Below, in pieces: positions 54,176 to 63,144 of a stretch of 64,000 nucleotides of DNA. A program made the translations under genes and the position numbers. The notes under the pieces are model-generated. The model had not been told where the DNA came from. It made no database searches and saw only the letters and a list, made by a program, of their open reading frames with translations. Every line of letters begins with the position of its first letter. Positions within the stretch are counted from its first letter, which is position 1. The stretch comes from JADJDM01 sp044352985 (lineage in GTDB: Bacteria; Bacteroidota; Bacteroidia; B-17B0; Aurantibacillaceae): contig JBILCU010000015.1 of assembly GCA_044352985.1 (NCBI GenBank), positions 9,822 to 73,821 on the forward strand. The letters run 5' to 3'.

Positions 54176-56728
54176 ATGGAAGATAAAAAACAAAATACAA
54201 ATCCAATAGAAAACACAAACGAAACAAGTGTTAACTCCACCCCTTCTGAAAATAGTATTGAGAAGTATAAAGACACAACTGATAACTCTGCCTTAAAAAC
54301 TGAAGAAAAAGAAAGCGCAGAAACAACACCAAAGGAAGTAGAGCTAACTACAGAAAACGAACCGGATTTTTTTGATCGATTAGGAAAAAAAGCCATTTGG
54401 CTAGCTTTGGGTTTAGCAGTTTCCATTGCCACTTATGTGTATTGGGATTTTTTGATTTTTGAGAAAGTACTATTATTTAAAGACATTGGGAGTGATTCAA
54501 TTAACGAAACATGGCCTTTTTTTAGCTATTTAGCAGAAAACATTAGAGAACATGGCATTGTGTTTTGGTCTCATCAATTTGGCATGGGCGATACTATGTA
54601 TTTATTTTACGGTGATATTTTTAACTGGATTGTAATTCTATTTGGCAAAGAAAATGTGCCATTTACTCTTGTTTATGCACAAGTTATAGCAATACTTCTA
54701 ACATCTATTTTCGGCTTTAAATATCTTCAAATTTTAGGTTTAAGTAATTTTGTTTGTATTGTAGGTGCTCTAACACTATCATTTTCAGGATATGCTATTT
54801 TGGGTTCATCAGGATGGTTTATGACACCACAAATTTTATACTTTACTTTAAGCATTTATTCAATAGAAAAATTCATTAAAAAAGAGAAAATATTGCTTGT
54901 TGTATTATCATCATTCATTTTGGCAAGTTACAATGCCATATTATGCATACAAATTTTCTTATTCTTATCTTTTTATCTTTTTATTCGACAATATAATTCA
55001 GAAAAAATTAAGAAAATATTATTTCAACAGGTTCTATTTACACTCCTTTTTTTAATTGGTTTTTTTACTGCATCCATTTTCGTGTTTAATTATTTTGAAT
55101 TAGTTTTTTCAAGTGGAAGAGCTGCATTAAATAGTCAAGCAACTAGCTTATCTGAAAACAATCCTTTTGCCTTTTTGCCAAAGGATGAATTAATATCAGT
55201 AATAAGTCGTTTTTTCTCAAACGATTTACTGGGTTCAGGATCCAACTATAAGGGTTGGCTAAATTATTTGGAATCACCCCTAGTTTACATTGGCTTAGCT
55301 ACAACAGTTATTTTACCATTCTACAGTCTGATTGTTAAAAAAGATAACCATCAAAAAATGAATTTGTTTTTAATATTACTTGTTATTTTATCTTTAACTT
55401 TTCCATATATCAGATATGCTTTTTGGGGATTTCAATTGAATTATTATAGAATATTTAGTTTTTTTATTGCATTTATTTTGTTTTTTATTTCCATTAATAA
55501 TCTTGAAATTATTTTTAAAGAGAAAAAGTTTAACAAAAGATTTTTACTATTCGTTTCAATCATAATAAGCGTAATTCTTTTTACCGATTTAATACTACCA
55601 CAAGTTTTAATTGAAAAAACAATAAGGAATAAAGTTTTCTTATTTATTCTTTTTTATATGGCAATATTTTATTTTATTGAATACAAAAAAAACATCCTTG
55701 AAATAAAATTATTGTTTATATCTGCCTTATGTATTGAATTAGGCTCGTTATCTTATTCAACCCTAAATATTAGAAATTGCGCGACAAAAGACGAACTAAA
55801 TAGCAAAAGTTTATATAATGATGCTACAAATGATGTAATTAATTATTTAAACAAAATTGATAAAGATAAATTTAGAATAGTAAAGTTATATTCAAGCGGT
55901 GGGGCAATACATAAAAGTTTAAATGACGCACTTATCCAAAATTATATGGGTATTGGCTGTTATAGTCAATTTCAAAAAAAAGGTTATTTAGGATTTTTGG
56001 AGTTGAATGGATTATTTGATCATAATAATAATGATGACTTAAAATGGTCATCTAAAATCCTTGGTAATCCAAAAGTTTGTTCACTTGCAGGTGCAAAATA
56101 CTTTTTAGACAAGACACCATTAAACAATTTTGATTCTACCATATTTGAAATGGTAACAAAAATATCAGACATACATGTTTTAAAAAACAAACTGGCTTTG
56201 CCGTTGTTTTATTTTCAAGAAAAGCTTATAAAAGAGAATGAATTAAGAAAAATAGATCCTTATAAACGAATAAATTATTTATATTTTGCTGCGTCAGTTA
56301 AAGAAAATAATAATTTTGGATTTGATAAATTTATAATTATTAATGATAGTATAACACAAAATAAAAACAATCTCCTTAAAAGAGCAAATGAATTAAAAAC
56401 ACATAAAATTTCACTGAAAAAATTAATACCAAATTCCGTTGAGCTAAATATTAAAACTTCAAAAAAAGAAATTCTATGTACAAGTATTCCTAACCATAAA
56501 GGATGGTCTATATACATTAATGGGAAAAAAGCTGAAAAAATAATAGTCAATGGTGGTTTAATTGGATTAATTATAAATGAAAAGGGAAATCATATTATTG
56601 AATTTAAATTTTTGCCGCCTAAATTGCATCTAAGCATAATATTCAGTACTTTGTCTTTGTTATTATTATTAATTATTATCAAATTGAATTCGAAATTTAA
56701 ACTTCTAGAAAAGTATTACAATATTTAA
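54176..56728 (+). CDS. YfhO-family multi-pass membrane protein (GT-C-like)
   Basis: About 850 residues. The ATG at 54176 is chosen over TTG 54161 because a TAAATTTG -7 box (54156-54163) overlaps the latter. A hydrophilic Glu/Thr/Ser/Asn-rich head (~70 residues) precedes 12 or more membrane helices (to ~residue 525), an extracytoplasmic domain (~530-820) and a final helix. The first outer loop has KDIGSDSINETWPFF, the Asp-containing motif of YfhO/GT-C proteins. In Bacillus subtilis YfhO works with the GtrB-like CsbB and GtrA to glycosylate lipoteichoic acid from a lipid-linked sugar. Both partner types lie at the end of this cassette. Confidence 0.8.
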   Translation: MEDKKQNTNPIENTNETSVNSTPSENSIEKYKDTTDNSALKTEEKESAETTPKEVELTTENEPDFFDRLGKKAIWLALGLAVSIATYVYWDFLIFEKVLLFKDIGSDSINETWPFFSYLAENIREHGIVFWSHQFGMGDTMYLFYGDIFNWIVILFGKENVPFTLVYAQVIAILLTSIFGFKYLQILGLSNFVCIVGALTLSFSGYAILGSSGWFMTPQILYFTLSIYSIEKFIKKEKILLVVLSSFILASYNAILCIQIFLFLSFYLFIRQYNSEKIKKILFQQVLFTLLFLIGFFTASIFVFNYFELVFSSGRAALNSQATSLSENNPFAFLPKDELISVISRFFSNDLLGSGSNYKGWLNYLESPLVYIGLATTVILPFYSLIVKKDNHQKMNLFLILLVILSLTFPYIRYAFWGFQLNYYRIFSFFIAFILFFISINNLEIIFKEKKFNKRFLLFVSIIISVILFTDLILPQVLIEKTIRNKVFLFILFYMAIFYFIEYKKNILEIKLLFISALCIELGSLSYSTLNIRNCATKDELNSKSLYNDATNDVINYLNKIDKDKFRIVKLYSSGGAIHKSLNDALIQNYMGIGCYSQFQKKGYLGFLELNGLFDHNNNDDLKWSSKILGNPKVCSLAGAKYFLDKTPLNNFDSTIFEMVTKISDIHVLKNKLALPLFYFQEKLIKENELRKIDPYKRINYLYFAASVKENNNFGFDKFIIINDSITQNKNNLLKRANELKTHKISLKKLIPNSVELNIKTSKKEILCTSIPNHKGWSIYINGKKAEKIIVNGGLIGLIINEKGNHIIEFKFLPPKLHLSIIFSTLSLLLLLIIIKLNSKFKLLEKYYNI

Positions 56729-56729
56729 A

Positions 56730-57800
56730 ATGATTAATGTTACCAAGTCATATTTGCCTCCATTCGAAGAATACACTAAACTAGTTGAGAGTATTTGGAA
56801 TAACTATCATTTAACAAATAGAGGGCCTTTGGTTCAAAAACTAGAAAAAGATATTATTGAAAAATTAAATCTAAATAATCTTTTATTTGTTTCAAACGGC
56901 ACAATTGCTATACAGTTAGCTATTAAAGCACTCAATATTAAAAATGAAGTAATTACTACACCTTTTTCATATGTTGCAACAACTAATTCATTATTGTGGC
57001 AAGGATGTACTCCTGTTTTTTGTGATATATCACCCGAAACCTTTTGTATTGATGCTTCAAAAATTGAAGAACTTATAACATCAAAAACTACAGGTATACT
57101 AGCCACACATGTATATGGTATACCTTGTGATATAGAGGCTATTGAAAAAGTTGCAACAAAGTATAACTTAAAAGTTATTTATGATGCAGCGCATGCTTTT
57201 GGAGTTGAAGTAAATGGAGTAAATATCTTAAATTTTGGAGATGCGAGCACTTGTAGCTTTCATGCAACCAAATTATTTCATACTATTGAAGGTGGATCAG
57301 TAACAACCAAAGACTCTGGTGTTTCTAAACAAATCACACTTTATCATACTTTTGGGCATTTAGGTGATGATTACTTTACGGAAGGAATTAATGCTAAAAA
57401 CTCTGAATTTCATGCAGCCATGGGTTTATGTAATCTACCTAAATTAAATGAATTAATTGCTGCAAGAAAAAACCATTCCGATTATTATAGCTCTCTTCTC
57501 TCATCATCAAACATTAACCGGCCTAAAATACCTTACGGCACAACTTATAATTATGCCTATTATCCGGTAGTCTTTGAGAGTGAAAAATTACTATTAGCAG
57601 TAAAAGAAATGTTGAGTGAAAACGGTGTAAGTACACGCCGTTATTTTTATCCTTCTCTAAATAAACTACCTTTTTTAAATGAACATAATTATTGTCCAGT
57701 TTCAGAAGATATTTCTAAGAGGGTGTTATGTCTACCTTTATATCATGATTTAGAACACGAAAACATTAAAAAGATTTGTAACATCATTGATCGGATATAG
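56730..57800 (+). CDS. DegT/DnrJ/EryC1/StrS-type sugar aminotransferase
   Basis: A 356-residue PLP enzyme that aminates keto-sugar nucleotides. SNGTIAIQLAIKAL, D152 in YDAAHAFGVE (pyridine N contact) and the PLP-binding K181 in SFHATKLFHTIEGG are all present; the C-terminal NYAYYPVVFE and STRRYFYPSL match the VioA/FdtB-like branch. The product is probably a dTDP- or UDP-amino-dideoxy sugar. The start is 1 base after the YfhO-like stop. No dehydratase or nucleotidyltransferase for the precursor is in the window. Confidence 0.88.
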   Translation: MINVTKSYLPPFEEYTKLVESIWNNYHLTNRGPLVQKLEKDIIEKLNLNNLLFVSNGTIAIQLAIKALNIKNEVITTPFSYVATTNSLLWQGCTPVFCDISPETFCIDASKIEELITSKTTGILATHVYGIPCDIEAIEKVATKYNLKVIYDAAHAFGVEVNGVNILNFGDASTCSFHATKLFHTIEGGSVTTKDSGVSKQITLYHTFGHLGDDYFTEGINAKNSEFHAAMGLCNLPKLNELIAARKNHSDYYSSLLSSSNINRPKIPYGTTYNYAYYPVVFESEKLLLAVKEMLSENGVSTRRYFYPSLNKLPFLNEHNYCPVSEDISKRVLCLPLYHDLEHENIKKICNIIDRI

Positions 57801-57803
57801 TCA

Positions 57804-58505
57804 ATGAAAATAGCTATTATGCAACCATATTTCTTTCCTTACATTGGTTATTTTCAATTAATAAACGCTGTCAAAGAGTTTGTAATATATGATAACATCC
57901 AATTTTCTAAAAAAGGATGGATAAACCGAAATCGAATTTTAGTTAATGGTACAGATGCATACATTACTCTGCCTTTAAAAAAAGATTCCGACTATTTAGA
58001 TGTAAAAGACCGATATTTATCCGACGACTGGCATATAGAAAGAAAAAAACTATTGAATAGAATTACGGAATCGTACAAAAAAGCACCGCAATTTTCAACA
58101 GTATTTCCTATCATTGAAAAAGCGCTCTTGTTTGAAGACAAAAATTTATTTCAATTTATTTTTAATTCATTGAAGTTAGTAAATGAATATTTAGAAATAA
58201 AAACACCTTTTGCAATATCATCAGCCATTCAAATTGATCATCAATTAAAAGCCGAGAAAAAAGTTATTGCGCTTTGTAAAGCACGAAATGCAAATACTTA
58301 TATCAATCCAATTGGGGGTATGGATTTATATAATAAAGAAAATTTTAAAAATGAAGGTATAAATCTTCAGTTTTTAAAAGCTAACAACATTATCTATCCT
58401 CAATTTAAAAATAATTTTATACCTTCTCTATCTATCATTGATGTATTAATGTTTAATAATTTAACAACAGTAAAAGATTTTTTAAGTTTATATAAATTCC
58501 AATAA
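57804..58505 (+). CDS. WbqC family protein
   Basis: A 233-residue protein with the WbqC signature MKIAIMQPYFFPYIGYFQLI, followed by FVIYDNIQFSKKGWINRNRI, PLKKDSDYLDVKDR and the C-terminal YINPIGGMDLY. WbqC-like proteins occur in O-antigen and related polysaccharide clusters next to DegT aminotransferases, and their reaction is not firmly established. It starts 3 bases after the aminotransferase stop. It could acylate or otherwise modify the amino sugar, which is inference. Confidence 0.85.
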   Translation: MKIAIMQPYFFPYIGYFQLINAVKEFVIYDNIQFSKKGWINRNRILVNGTDAYITLPLKKDSDYLDVKDRYLSDDWHIERKKLLNRITESYKKAPQFSTVFPIIEKALLFEDKNLFQFIFNSLKLVNEYLEIKTPFAISSAIQIDHQLKAEKKVIALCKARNANTYINPIGGMDLYNKENFKNEGINLQFLKANNIIYPQFKNNFIPSLSIIDVLMFNNLTTVKDFLSLYKFQ

Positions 58506-58506
58506 T

Positions 58507-59226
58507 ATGCAAAATAAATTAGACTCACAGGTTAAGGCTTATCAGGGTAAGTTTATTTATGAATTTGATAACCAAATTCAAATGAACTGGTATCCGAAAA
58601 GGATTATGAATTTTTCAAAACCAGAAAGCTCTGTTTTAGAATTAGGGATAGGTCATGGAATTTCAACAAACTTCTTTTCGAATTTTTTTCAAAAGTATTT
58701 AGTAATAGATGCGTCCCCAGCTGTTATAGAAAATTTTAAAATAGCTTTTCCTGATTGTAATGCGGAAATTAAAGAATCATATTTTGAGCAATTTGAAACT
58801 GATGAACAATTTGATATAATAATTTTAGGATTTATCATGGAACATGTTGATGATCCAAATATAATATTAGATAAGTATAAAAAATTCCTTAAAAAAGGAG
58901 GAAAAATGTTTATTTCAGTTCCAAATGCTGAAGTTATGAATAGACGATTAGGTAACTATGCTGGCGATTTACCCGATATGCAATTGTTATCAGAGCATGA
59001 TAAAATATGCGGACATAAAAGATATTATACAGTCCAAACATTGACGGAGCAAATTATTAGTCACGGATACACAATTAAACGTTTAGAGGGGATTTATTTA
59101 AAGCCATTAGCTACATCTCAAATGATTTCAATAAACTTAGAACAAAAATACATTGATGCTTTATGTGATTTAGGCATTCATTATCCAGAGTTATGCTGTG
59201 GTATTTTAGTTGAATTTACAATATAA
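58507..59226 (+). CDS. Class I SAM-dependent methyltransferase (copy 1)
   Basis: A 239-residue Rossmann-fold methyltransferase. Motif I is VLELGIGHGIST near 40-51, a DAS acidic loop follows, and motif IV is FDIIILGFIMEHVDDP near 98-113. The C-terminal part YTVQTLTEQIISHGYTI... ending LGIHYPELCCGILVEF is also seen in the second methyltransferase of this cassette (60778). It begins 1 base after wbqC. A sugar or lipid-linked glycan is the likely acceptor. Confidence 0.82.
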   Translation: MQNKLDSQVKAYQGKFIYEFDNQIQMNWYPKRIMNFSKPESSVLELGIGHGISTNFFSNFFQKYLVIDASPAVIENFKIAFPDCNAEIKESYFEQFETDEQFDIIILGFIMEHVDDPNIILDKYKKFLKKGGKMFISVPNAEVMNRRLGNYAGDLPDMQLLSEHDKICGHKRYYTVQTLTEQIISHGYTIKRLEGIYLKPLATSQMISINLEQKYIDALCDLGIHYPELCCGILVEFTI

Positions 59227-59237
59227 AATATATAATT

Positions 59238-60188
59238 ATGTTTAAATGGAAAAAACTAGGGCAAACATTTGACCCTACAACTATTAAAGATCGACCTTGG
59301 ATGCATGAATTCGCGCAATGTACGTCTACATTAATTTTTGATGATTTTGTTAGAGTGTATTTTTCTTGTAGACCGCCAAGGGATGAAAATGGTCAATTTG
59401 TTAGTTACACATCATTTGTTGATTTTGATAGGAAAGACTTAACAAAAATAGTTAGGGTTGCAGAAAAACCGATATTAGAATTAGGAGACTTGGGGACATT
59501 TGATGAATTCGGTGTGTATCCAAGTTCTGTTATTAAATTCAATAATCTTATTTATTTTTACTATGCAGGTTGGACCCGTCTTGTATCAATCTTTTCCGAT
59601 GTGGCAATTGGTGTTGCTGTAAGCGAGGATGGTGAAACATTTCATCGATTAGGGAAAGGACCAATATTAAGCAGAACATTAAATGAACCTTTTCAAGCTA
59701 GCGGACCAAAAGTTAGATTTTTTAACAAAAAATTTTATATGTATTATATTGCCGGAGAAAGATGGGTATTAAATAATTCAGGCAAATCGGAGTCTATTTA
59801 TAAAATTAGATTAGCGATATCAGAGGATGGTTTAAATTGGAAAAGAACTGGTGATAACATAATCCCAACCATATTAGAAGATGATGAGTGTCAAGCAGGT
59901 CCAGATGTATTCTATCACAATGAAAAATATCACATGTATTTCAGTTATAGGTATGGTTTAGACTTTAGAAACAACGACAGAGGGTATAGAGTAGGGTATG
60001 CTTATTCTAATGATTTGATTAATTGGACTAGAGACGATGAAAATGTAGGGATTAAACTTTCCGAAATAGGTTGGGATTCAAAAGATATGCATTACCCTCA
60101 TGTATTTGAGCTTGATGGAAAAACTTATATGTTATATAATGGAAATGAATTTGGTAGGTTTGGTTTTGGTCTAGCAGTTTTAAATTAA
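59238..60188 (+). CDS. Five-bladed beta-propeller glycosidase-like protein (GH43/GH130-type), cytoplasmic
   Basis: A 316-residue protein with repeated blades typical of GH43/32/130 propellers: CTSTLIFDDFVRVYFSCR, DEFGVYPSSVIKFNNLIYFYYAGW, FQASGPKVRFFNKKFYMYYIAG, ECQAGPDVFYHNEKYHMYFS and HYPHVFELDGKTYMLYNGN. It has no signal peptide or membrane segment, so it acts in the cytoplasm. Proteins like this recur in glycan-synthesis loci without known activity; phosphorolysis (GH130-like) or a scaffold role are both possible. Acidic residues such as D in FGVYPS- and AGPD- blocks could be catalytic. Confidence 0.7.
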   Translation: MFKWKKLGQTFDPTTIKDRPWMHEFAQCTSTLIFDDFVRVYFSCRPPRDENGQFVSYTSFVDFDRKDLTKIVRVAEKPILELGDLGTFDEFGVYPSSVIKFNNLIYFYYAGWTRLVSIFSDVAIGVAVSEDGETFHRLGKGPILSRTLNEPFQASGPKVRFFNKKFYMYYIAGERWVLNNSGKSESIYKIRLAISEDGLNWKRTGDNIIPTILEDDECQAGPDVFYHNEKYHMYFSYRYGLDFRNNDRGYRVGYAYSNDLINWTRDDENVGIKLSEIGWDSKDMHYPHVFELDGKTYMLYNGNEFGRFGFGLAVLN

Positions 60189-60202
60189 ATAAGTAGTAAT
60201 TT

Positions 60203-60760
60203 ATGAATATTCTTGGTAAAAAAGTGAAACTTAGAGCTATTGAGGAATCAGACCTCATTACTCTACACAAATGGGCAAATGACCCTCAAACTCAAGATAT
60301 TATTGGGAATATTCATTTCCCTAGTTCTTTCGAGTATCAAAAAAAATGGTTTAATGGATTACAAAATGACCCGTTAAATCAACGTTTTGCAATTGAAGTC
60401 TCAGATACAGCTATAATTGGAATATCAAGTATAATGAATATTGATTGGAAAAACAACCATGCTTGGCATGGAATTGTATTAGGCGATGTTGATATTAGAG
60501 GTAAAGGATATGGGATTGACACTGTTATGGCAACAATGAAGTATGCTTTTGATGAATTACATTTGGAAAGACTAGATGGTTCAATAATTGAGTATAATAA
60601 AACTTCACTTTCATTTTATTGTGATAAATTAGGATGGAAGACCGAAGGTATAAGAAGAAATTATTACTACAGAAAAGGAAGATATTGGGATCAAATAGTT
60701 GTAGGTATTACTAGAAAAGATTATGAAGATTTATTACAAAAAACAAAATATTGGGATTAA
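60203..60760 (+). CDS. GNAT-family N-acetyltransferase
   Basis: A 185-residue acetyltransferase of the RimJ/RimL-like branch. KVKLRAIEESDLITLHKWANDPQTQ opens the fold, the acetyl-CoA loop is LGDVDIRGKGYGIDTVMATMKYAF, and VERLDGSIIEYNKTSLSFYCDKLGWKTEGIRR-like segments close it. Placed after an amino-sugar transaminase it may N-acylate the amino sugar, as PseH does in pseudaminic acid synthesis; this is inferred from context. Confidence 0.82.
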   Translation: MNILGKKVKLRAIEESDLITLHKWANDPQTQDIIGNIHFPSSFEYQKKWFNGLQNDPLNQRFAIEVSDTAIIGISSIMNIDWKNNHAWHGIVLGDVDIRGKGYGIDTVMATMKYAFDELHLERLDGSIIEYNKTSLSFYCDKLGWKTEGIRRNYYYRKGRYWDQIVVGITRKDYEDLLQKTKYWD

Positions 60761-60777
60761 CCATTTAAACATTATAC

Positions 60778-61527
60778 ATGAAAAATGTAAGAGATTATAA
60801 TACAGAGTTAAAAGACGCAAAAGATCATAAATATGGATACTCATTTGATTATGATGTTTTACACCCATATATGATAAAATCATTTGCCCCATTTTTTAAA
60901 GACGGAAATTTTTTAGAACTAGGAAGTCATAAAGGAGCTTTTACAAAAAGATTTTTGCCTTTTTTTAATGATATTACCTGTGTAGAAGTATCGGATGAAG
61001 CTATAGAAATCGCAAAAAAGGACTTAGGCCAAAAAGTTAAATTCATTAATTCATTATTTGAAACAGCCATTCTTCCAACAAAATACGAAAACATTGTATT
61101 AACTCATGTGCTAGAGCATGTTGATAATCCGGTAGCTATTCTAAAAAGAATTAATGATGAATGGCTCTCTGATAATGGACGATTCTTTTTAGTGTGTCCA
61201 AATGCAAATGCGCCATCTCGTCAAATAGCTGTTAAAATGGGATTAATAACTCATAACTCTGCAGTTACACCCGCAGAAAAAGAGCATGGGCACAACATAA
61301 CCTATACGTTAGATACATTAGAAAGAGATGCTAAAGCCGCTGGTTTAAAAGTAGTACATCGTTCTGGAATATTCTTTAAGGCATTAGCAAATTTTCAGTG
61401 GGATAGGCTATTACAAACTGATATAATTTCGCAAGAGTATCTTGAAGGGTGCTATGAATTAGGACAACAATATCCTGATTTATGCAGCAGTATATTTTTA
61501 ATGTGTGAAAAAGGACCAAAAAAATAA
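60778..61527 (+). CDS. Class I SAM-dependent methyltransferase (copy 2)
   Basis: A 249-residue methyltransferase with motif I FLELGSHKGAFTKRF near 40-54 and motif IV ENIVLTHVLEHVDNPV near 102-117. It aligns end to end with the methyltransferase at 58507, sharing the HxDNP/HVDDP region, NAN/NAE loop, -YTLDTL/-YTVQTL- and the C-terminal LGQQYPDLCSSIF. The two are diverged paralogues and may methylate different positions of one glycan. It begins 18 bases after the GNAT gene. Confidence 0.82.
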   Translation: MKNVRDYNTELKDAKDHKYGYSFDYDVLHPYMIKSFAPFFKDGNFLELGSHKGAFTKRFLPFFNDITCVEVSDEAIEIAKKDLGQKVKFINSLFETAILPTKYENIVLTHVLEHVDNPVAILKRINDEWLSDNGRFFLVCPNANAPSRQIAVKMGLITHNSAVTPAEKEHGHNITYTLDTLERDAKAAGLKVVHRSGIFFKALANFQWDRLLQTDIISQEYLEGCYELGQQYPDLCSSIFLMCEKGPKK

Positions 61528-61532
61528 TTTTT

Positions 61533-62447
61533 ATGAGTCATATTACTGTTTGTTTTGCAGTATATCAAAATCAAGGCGCTTTAACTCGATTGTATGAGGA
61601 AATCACTTATGAATTAACCACTCATTTTCCAAACGATACGTATGAATTATTATTCGTAAATGATGGTTCAAAAGACAGCTCTTTAGACGAACTAATAGCA
61701 CTTAATAAAAAAGACAATCATGTTAAAATAATTTCTTTTTCACGAAATTTTGGTCAAATGGCTGCCATATTAGCCGGGTGGAAAAACGCAACGGGAGATG
61801 TAATAATCAATATGGCGGCAGACCTACAAGATCCTCCAACGCAATGCACTAAAATGATTAAAGAATGGAAAAACGGAAATGATATTGTAATTAGTTACCG
61901 AAATTCCCACGGAACATCTACCGCAAAAAAAATCACATCAAAGTTGTTTTATAAATTAATTCTTCCAAATGTACCTCCCGGTGGCTTTGATTTTGCTTTG
62001 TTAGACAGAGCTCCAATGAATGCAATAAATTCTTTAACCGAAAAAAATCGTTTCTATCAATACGATATTTTGTGGGCAGGCTTTAAAACAAAATTTATTC
62101 CTTACGATAAATTAGAAAGAAAAATCGGAAAATCTCAATATGATTTTTTGAAACGTTTCGGGAATTTTTATTCAGGCGTTTTAAATGTTAGTTATTTACC
62201 TTTGCGTTTACTTACAACAATTGGTGGAATAGTATCTATAACTGGTTTTTTGTATGCGGTTAACATAGTATTAGCTTACTATGTTCATAAAACACCATTT
62301 AACGGTTGGGCACCTATTATGATAGTCATTTTAATTTTAGGCGGATTAATAATGTTAATGTTAGGTGTATTGGGAGAGTATATTTGGAGAATTCTCGATG
62401 AGGTCAAAAAAAGGCCTAATTATATTATTGATAAAAAATGGGAATAG
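61533..62447 (+). CDS. GtrB/DPM1-type family 2 glycosyltransferase
   Basis: A 304-residue enzyme that transfers a sugar from a nucleotide to a polyprenyl phosphate at the inner leaflet. The GT-A domain has LLFVNDGSKDSS, SFSRNFGQMAAILAGW and the metal-binding D97-L-Q-D100 in MAADLQDPP. Two C-terminal membrane helices (about 232-255 and 263-285) end in YIWRILDEVKKRPNYIID, the standard GtrB/CsbB layout. It is followed by a perfect hairpin and then by gtrA. Confidence 0.92.
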   Translation: MSHITVCFAVYQNQGALTRLYEEITYELTTHFPNDTYELLFVNDGSKDSSLDELIALNKKDNHVKIISFSRNFGQMAAILAGWKNATGDVIINMAADLQDPPTQCTKMIKEWKNGNDIVISYRNSHGTSTAKKITSKLFYKLILPNVPPGGFDFALLDRAPMNAINSLTEKNRFYQYDILWAGFKTKFIPYDKLERKIGKSQYDFLKRFGNFYSGVLNVSYLPLRLLTTIGGIVSITGFLYAVNIVLAYYVHKTPFNGWAPIMIVILILGGLIMLMLGVLGEYIWRILDEVKKRPNYIIDKKWE

Positions 62448-62450
62448 ATT

Positions 62451-62483
62451 CCATTTATTAATTATCTTATAATTAATAAATGG
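62451..62483. repeat. Perfect 15-bp inverted repeat between gtrB and gtrA
   Basis: CCATTTATTAATTAT (62451-62465) and ATAATTAATAAATGG (62469-62483) form a perfect stem with a CTT loop, three bases after the glycosyltransferase stop. No T-run follows, so it may stabilise the upstream mRNA or attenuate gtrA rather than terminate. Confidence 0.75.
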
Positions 62484-62553
62484 CTTTAAAGTTTTATGAA
62501 AAAAATAACTTTTTAACATAATTCTGTGTATAAATTAAACTTGAATTTAAATT

Positions 62554-62776
62554 GTGTTTTTAAAATATCTATTTATTGGAAGTTTAAACTTTTTAAGTTC
62601 TTTTTTAATTAATTATATACTATACTTTGTTTTTGACATTAATTATACCATATCTTTTATAATAACATGGCTATATGGAATTTTGTTTACTTATATAATT
62701 AATTTTATTTGGGTATTTAAGCCAAACGAGAAACTTTTATTCAAAAAAAGGTTTTTAAAATATATTTTGGTCTATG
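62554..62776 (+). pseudogene. GtrA-family flippase, interrupted by IS element
   Basis: From a GTG at 62554 the frame gives MFLKYLFIGSLNFLSSFLINYI, then two more hydrophobic stretches ending FIWVFKPNEKLLFKKRFLKYI. This is the N-terminal half of a four-helix GtrA/DPMS protein of about 120-130 residues. The frame is broken at 62776 by the IS; translation would add a Val and stop in the element. The C-terminal half should lie immediately beyond the window. GtrA proteins translocate polyprenyl-phosphate sugars outward for GT-C enzymes, so insertion should disable the system unless another GtrA compensates. Confidence 0.85.
62773..62776. repeat. Left target-site duplication TATG
   Basis: TATG immediately precedes the IS left end and recurs at 63997-64000 directly after its right end, as expected for a recent insertion. 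Confidence 0.85.
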
Positions 62777-62877
62777 TGTAAGCTTCCCCATAATTCGGCC
62801 ATTTAAAAATAGAATAAAACTCGTTCGCGGCGGTAAGCGAACGAGAATGTTTTAATAATTTTAAATGCAAATAAACA

Positions 62878-63144
62878 ATGAAAAAATCACAGTTTACAGA
62901 AAGCCAAATTATTGCCATGTTGAAGCAACATGAGCAAGGAGTTAAAGTTCAAGATATTGCTAGAGCTAATGGCATATCAGAAAAAACAATTTATCGCTGG
63001 AAAATTAAGTATGGCGGAATGGATGTCTCGGAACTAAAACGAGTTAAGGAGCTTGAACTAGAAAATTCAAAGTTGAAAAAGATGTATGCTGAATTAGCTT
63101 TACTCAACAATGCCCTTCAAGATTTAATTGAAAAAAAGCTTTAG
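62878..63144 (+). CDS. IS3-family transposase OrfA
   Basis: An 88-residue protein with a helix-turn-helix (FTESQIIAMLKQHEQGVKVQDIARANGISEKTIYRW) and a leucine-zipper-like coiled coil (ELELENSKLKKMYAELALLNNAL). It binds the IS ends and multimerises with OrfAB. The A AAA AAG slip site sits at 63132-63138, five to six codons before its stop is finished. Confidence 0.93.
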   Translation: MKKSQFTESQIIAMLKQHEQGVKVQDIARANGISEKTIYRWKIKYGGMDVSELKRVKELELENSKLKKMYAELALLNNALQDLIEKKL

